Positions 60,788 to 64,000 of a stretch of 64,000 nt of DNA are shown here, in pieces; the stretch's first letter is position 1; each line of letters opens with the position of its first letter. The notes beneath the pieces are model-generated. The model was not told the origin of the DNA and made no database searches. It was given only the letters and a program-made list of their open reading frames with translations. Source of the DNA: Paramecium tetraurelia (taxonomy: Eukaryota > Ciliophora > Oligohymenophorea > Peniculida > Parameciidae); contig NW_001799244.1 of the NCBI RefSeq assembly GCF_000165425.1, positions 126,118-190,117 on the forward strand. The letters run 5' to 3'. The translations under genes were made by a program, and so were the position numbers.

Positions 60788-61417
60788 GGTGATAATTAAA
60801 TATATATAATAAATATTTAAATCTTAAAATTTAAGATTTGATAAAATTTTCTATTTTCTATATATAATTTATTTTCATAATTAAATGAAAAAATATAATT
60901 ATTTATATTATATATTACTTAAGTTATATTTGACTGTTATTTAAATTTAGTTTTGATATTTTCAACCTTCTTACCTAAATTTTTATGGGATTTTAGCTCC
61001 AATTATTTGTTCTCGAAATTGGCTGATAATTACTGTTCTCATTACCATTTGGTAAATTGTAATATAAAAGTTAGTTTGATATTCTAAAATAACTGGTGAA
61101 TTAAGAACTTTATGAATCTTCATTTTAAAATAGTATAGAGGGGATTTCCTTAATTTTTAAGAATAGATTCATGTTAAATTACTACATTTTTCGGTTTATT
61201 TTAAAAGGGAATATGATAGCTCGTTATTTGGTGTATGAAAAAAAATGGAGAAAATTGAAGTCTGAACTTGGTATTATAGGAAATTTACGATAAAATTTAT
61301 AATGATTAAGATTTATAAAAGAAAATATCAGATTATATTTTCTTTTATAATTGTGGAGATTTATATAGGAATTTCAGAACGATTTAAAAAATTAATATTA
61401 ATAATAAATTATTTCTT
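60788..61417. other. Intergenic spacer
   Basis: About 630 nt, AT-rich, between two plus-strand genes. Some short hydrophobic ORFs but nothing with coding support. Confidence 0.5.
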
Positions 61418-64000
61418 ATGTAGAAAGCAGAACAAGTTGAAGATAATCAACTACTTACAAATAAATCGACTGCAAAACCTAGTTAATAAACTGAATCACT
61501 TGCAACTTAGAAGATGGTTCCCTATAAGGAGCTTTTTAGATATGCCACATCTTCAGACAAATTTTTAATTTTGGTTGGCATCATATCATCAGCGGGCAAC
61601 GGAGTAACAATGCCAATGTTCTCTGTGATATTTGGAGATATGACTGATGCATTCTCTGGGGATGATCCAGATAAAATGCTTAGAGCTGCAGGAATAGCTG
61701 CTATGTATACATAGAGAATTAATATTTTATAGATGGTTCTTAGTTCTAGCTGGATGTTCTTGGGTGCTTTCTTTCTTAAGTTTCTCAACATTCATGATAT
61801 CTGGAGAAAAACAGTGTATTAGAATGAGAAAAGAATATTTTGGAGCAATCTTGAGATAGGAAGTTGGCTGGTTTGATTCAATAAATCCAAATGAACTGAA
61901 CACTAAAGTGGCTGACGAAACTTTTGCAGTAGAGGGCGCAATTTAAGAGAAGGCAGGAACCTTTATAATGACCTTTTCCACATTTATTTGTGGATTTATA
62001 ATTGGATATTCATAGTATAAAAAATTTAAATAATTAGTGGTTGGTAACTAGCCTTAGTAATTACAGCGGCAATGCCATGTTTGGCCTTTTCTGTGGTTAT
62101 AATGACAGTAGTAGTGATGAAATCTGTAAAATCCACTTAGGAATGCTACTCAACAGCTGCAGCAGAATCTGAACAAGCTTTGAATGCGATAAAAACAGTG
62201 AAAATGTTGGATGGAGAAGATTTTGAATGCGAGAAATATTCAAGACAACTTGTGGTGGCAGCCAGAACTAATGTTAAATATAGTCTCTTCTCAGGAATGG
62301 CTCTAGGATCTATATTTGCATTTATGATTTGGACTTACGCATTAGGCTTTTATTATGGGGCTAAATTATTATCTGATTAAGTAACTAATACAAATACTGG
62401 ACTTATTTATACTGTAGGAGATGTTATGACTGTTTTCTTTGCTATTTTGATGGGTAGCTTTTCTATAGGATAAGCTGGTCCATGTTATTAAGCATTTGCA
62501 AAAGGAAAGGTTGCTGGAGCATAGATCTTTTTCATTATCGATCGTATTCCAAAGATATAGAATCCTATTAATCCAAAACAATTGAAGAATTTCACTGGTG
62601 AGATAGTCATAGAGGATGTAGACTTCTTTTATCCAGCTAGACCAGACACTTAAATTTTAAATAAATGCTCTTTAAAAATACCAAAAGGAAAGAAGGTGGC
62701 TCTTGTTGGAGAAAGTGGTTGTGGAAAGTCTACCATTTTACAATTAATAGAAAGATTTTATGATGTTAACGAAGGAAGAGTTTTGGTAGGCGATGATAAG
62801 ATTGATGTAAGGGACTTGGACTTAAGAGATTACAGAACTTAAATAGGTTTGGTAGGATAAGAACCTATGTTGTTTGCAACTAGTATTAGAGACAATCTTT
62901 TGTATGGAAAAACTGATGCTACTGAGGAGGAAATTAATAGATGCATTGAAAAAAGTGAATGCTTGGGATTTTGTTAGTAAAATGGATAAAGGACTGGATA
63001 CTTATGTAGGAATGGGTGGAAGTCAATTAAGTGGTGGTCAAAAACAAAGAATTGCAATAGCAAGAGCAATTCTCAAAAAACCTAAAGTGTTATTATTAGA
63101 TGAAGCAACAAGTGCATTAGATAGAACAAACGAAAAGTTGATCCAAGAGACTCTTGATGAAGTCTCACAAGGTATTACAACCATTGTTATTGCTCACAGA
63201 TTAAGTACAATTTAAAATGCAGATATCATTTATGTGTTTGCAGGGGGAAAGGTAGTTGAAACTGGTACTCATTAAGAACTTATGAATTTACATGGTAAAT
63301 ATGAATAATTGGCAAAAAATCAAATTACATCTCATTAAAAAGAGGAATAATAGGCACATAATTTGAACCAAAACTAGCATAATCATTAAACAAAGGATTA
63401 AAATGATCAATAGGATGTAGATGTAGGTTCCGTTCTGTCTGTTAATTAATTTGGTTCAGATTAACCACATGTTGTTGAAAAAGTCATTAAGGAAATCAAG
63501 GATATTAAACAGTTGAACATTCAACTTAAAAATAAAGTTCAAAACAACTTTGAGGAGATGAAAACTTAAAGTTCTTAAAATGATTCTAATGATGCTTAAA
63601 TTATGGGAAGGTTGTTTAGTTATGGAAAAGAAGAAAGATGTGTTTTGATATTAGGATTAGTGGCTGCTCTCATTAATGGTTGCATCTTCCCATGCTTTTC
63701 TTTATTTTTCTCTGACATGATTACATTACTGGCTGAAAGTGATCCCAATCTGTATCCTAATCCTGAAATTAGAGATGTAAAGATGGAAAAAGTAAAGAAT
63801 GACTCAGCTGATATAGCACTATGGTTTTTCTTATTTGGTTTAGGATTCTTAGTATTCTAGACTTTGGAGAGCTTCTTTTTATCAATTGTTGCAGAGAACT
63901 TAACAATGAAATTGAGAAATTTCACATTCAGGAAATTACTTAGAATGCCTATTCCCTTCTTTGATAAGCCAGAAAACAATGCTGGTACCTTAACGGCTAG
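61418..64000 (+). CDS. ABCB/MDR-type ABC transporter, C-terminus outside window
   Basis: P-glycoprotein-like exporter, TMD1-NBD1-linker-TMD2. Start at 61418 ([13 protein letters not shown]); introns 61705-61732 (28 nt) and 62015-62037 (23 nt). First membrane domain: [69 protein letters not shown]. Nucleotide-binding domain: Walker [12 protein letters not shown]-loop [26 protein letters not shown], signature LSGGQKQR, Walker [14 protein letters not shown]-loop [10 protein letters not shown]. After a Q/N-rich linker TMD2 begins at about 63600 ([19 protein letters not shown]) with a long first loop, then [18 protein letters not shown], and the window ends. A +1 step at about 62935 (DATEEEI to [11 protein letters not shown]) breaks the frame and is probably an indel. 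Confidence 0.93.

Noticed and set aside
1-64000. Search for transposons, CRISPR, tRNA/rRNA genes, prophage or restriction systems
   Set aside because: No transposase, reverse transcriptase, inverted repeats, tRNA cloverleaf arms or rRNA sequence were recognised by eye on either strand; the window is ordinary gene-dense ciliate DNA.

Overview
This is macronuclear-type DNA from a ciliate. TAA and TAG read as glutamine throughout, including at conserved glutamines in a DEAD-box helicase, HSP90 and an ABC transporter, and TGA is the only stop. The sequence is AT-rich (I judge about 70% by eye). Genes lie on both strands with short spacers, and introns are tiny, mostly 20-35 nt. They start GT (usually GTA) and end in TAG, CAG, AAG or GAG. 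This resembles Paramecium in intron size, but the frequent AAG/GAG acceptors differ from the near-uniform TAG ends known there, so I do not name a genus. The bases are non-repetitive except one 150-N gap inside HSP90.

Layout. 1-8.7 kb: tail of an unknown gene, a frameshifted family X DNA polymerase, a bZIP factor, a secreted acidic protein and a 1342-residue LRRC9-like leucine-rich-repeat protein. 9-16.4 kb: a Myb-repeat protein, ribosomal P1, a small zinc-binding protein, then three minus-strand genes: an SNF7/ESCRT-III protein, a coiled-coil protein with an N-myristoylation start and a membrane RING-H2 protein. 16.8-18.2 kb: a decayed minus-strand gene. 18.2-25.1 kb: ribosomal L19 and S14, small coiled-coil and membrane proteins of unknown role. 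25.1-30.1 kb: a Mei2-like and a PTB/hnRNP-L-like RNA-binding protein, a hypothetical protein and a MORN-repeat protein, all on the minus strand. 30.2-35.8 kb: a polyglutamine protein, a 743-residue single-exon protein and ribosomal L35. 36.1-41.6 kb: a 1174-residue membrane protein and a second Myb protein. 42.9-50.2 kb: an Aurora-like kinase, a DEAD-box helicase, a long-chain acyl-CoA synthetase and cytosolic HSP90. 51.1-64 kb: ribosomal eS7, a ciliate-type membrane protein, a tubulin-tyrosine-ligase-like enzyme, a 1231-residue coiled-coil protein and an ABCB/MDR transporter cut by the window end.

The genes are monocistronic and mostly housekeeping or cytoskeleton/cilium related (LRRC9, MORN, TTLL, coiled coil), plus translation, RNA binding, ESCRT and transcription factors. 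I see no operon, mobile element, CRISPR array, tRNA or rRNA. I did not find a convincing undescribed multi-gene system. The most interesting signals are the intron grammar (AAG/GAG and tandem-AG acceptors, an apparent non-AG acceptor in S14, stopless 3n introns), clustered frame breaks in conserved genes, a degraded gene with several in-frame TGAs, and several large unassigned proteins. Exon structures were worked out by hand by requiring open frames and conserved-domain continuity. All homology calls are from recalled family motifs, with no database search.
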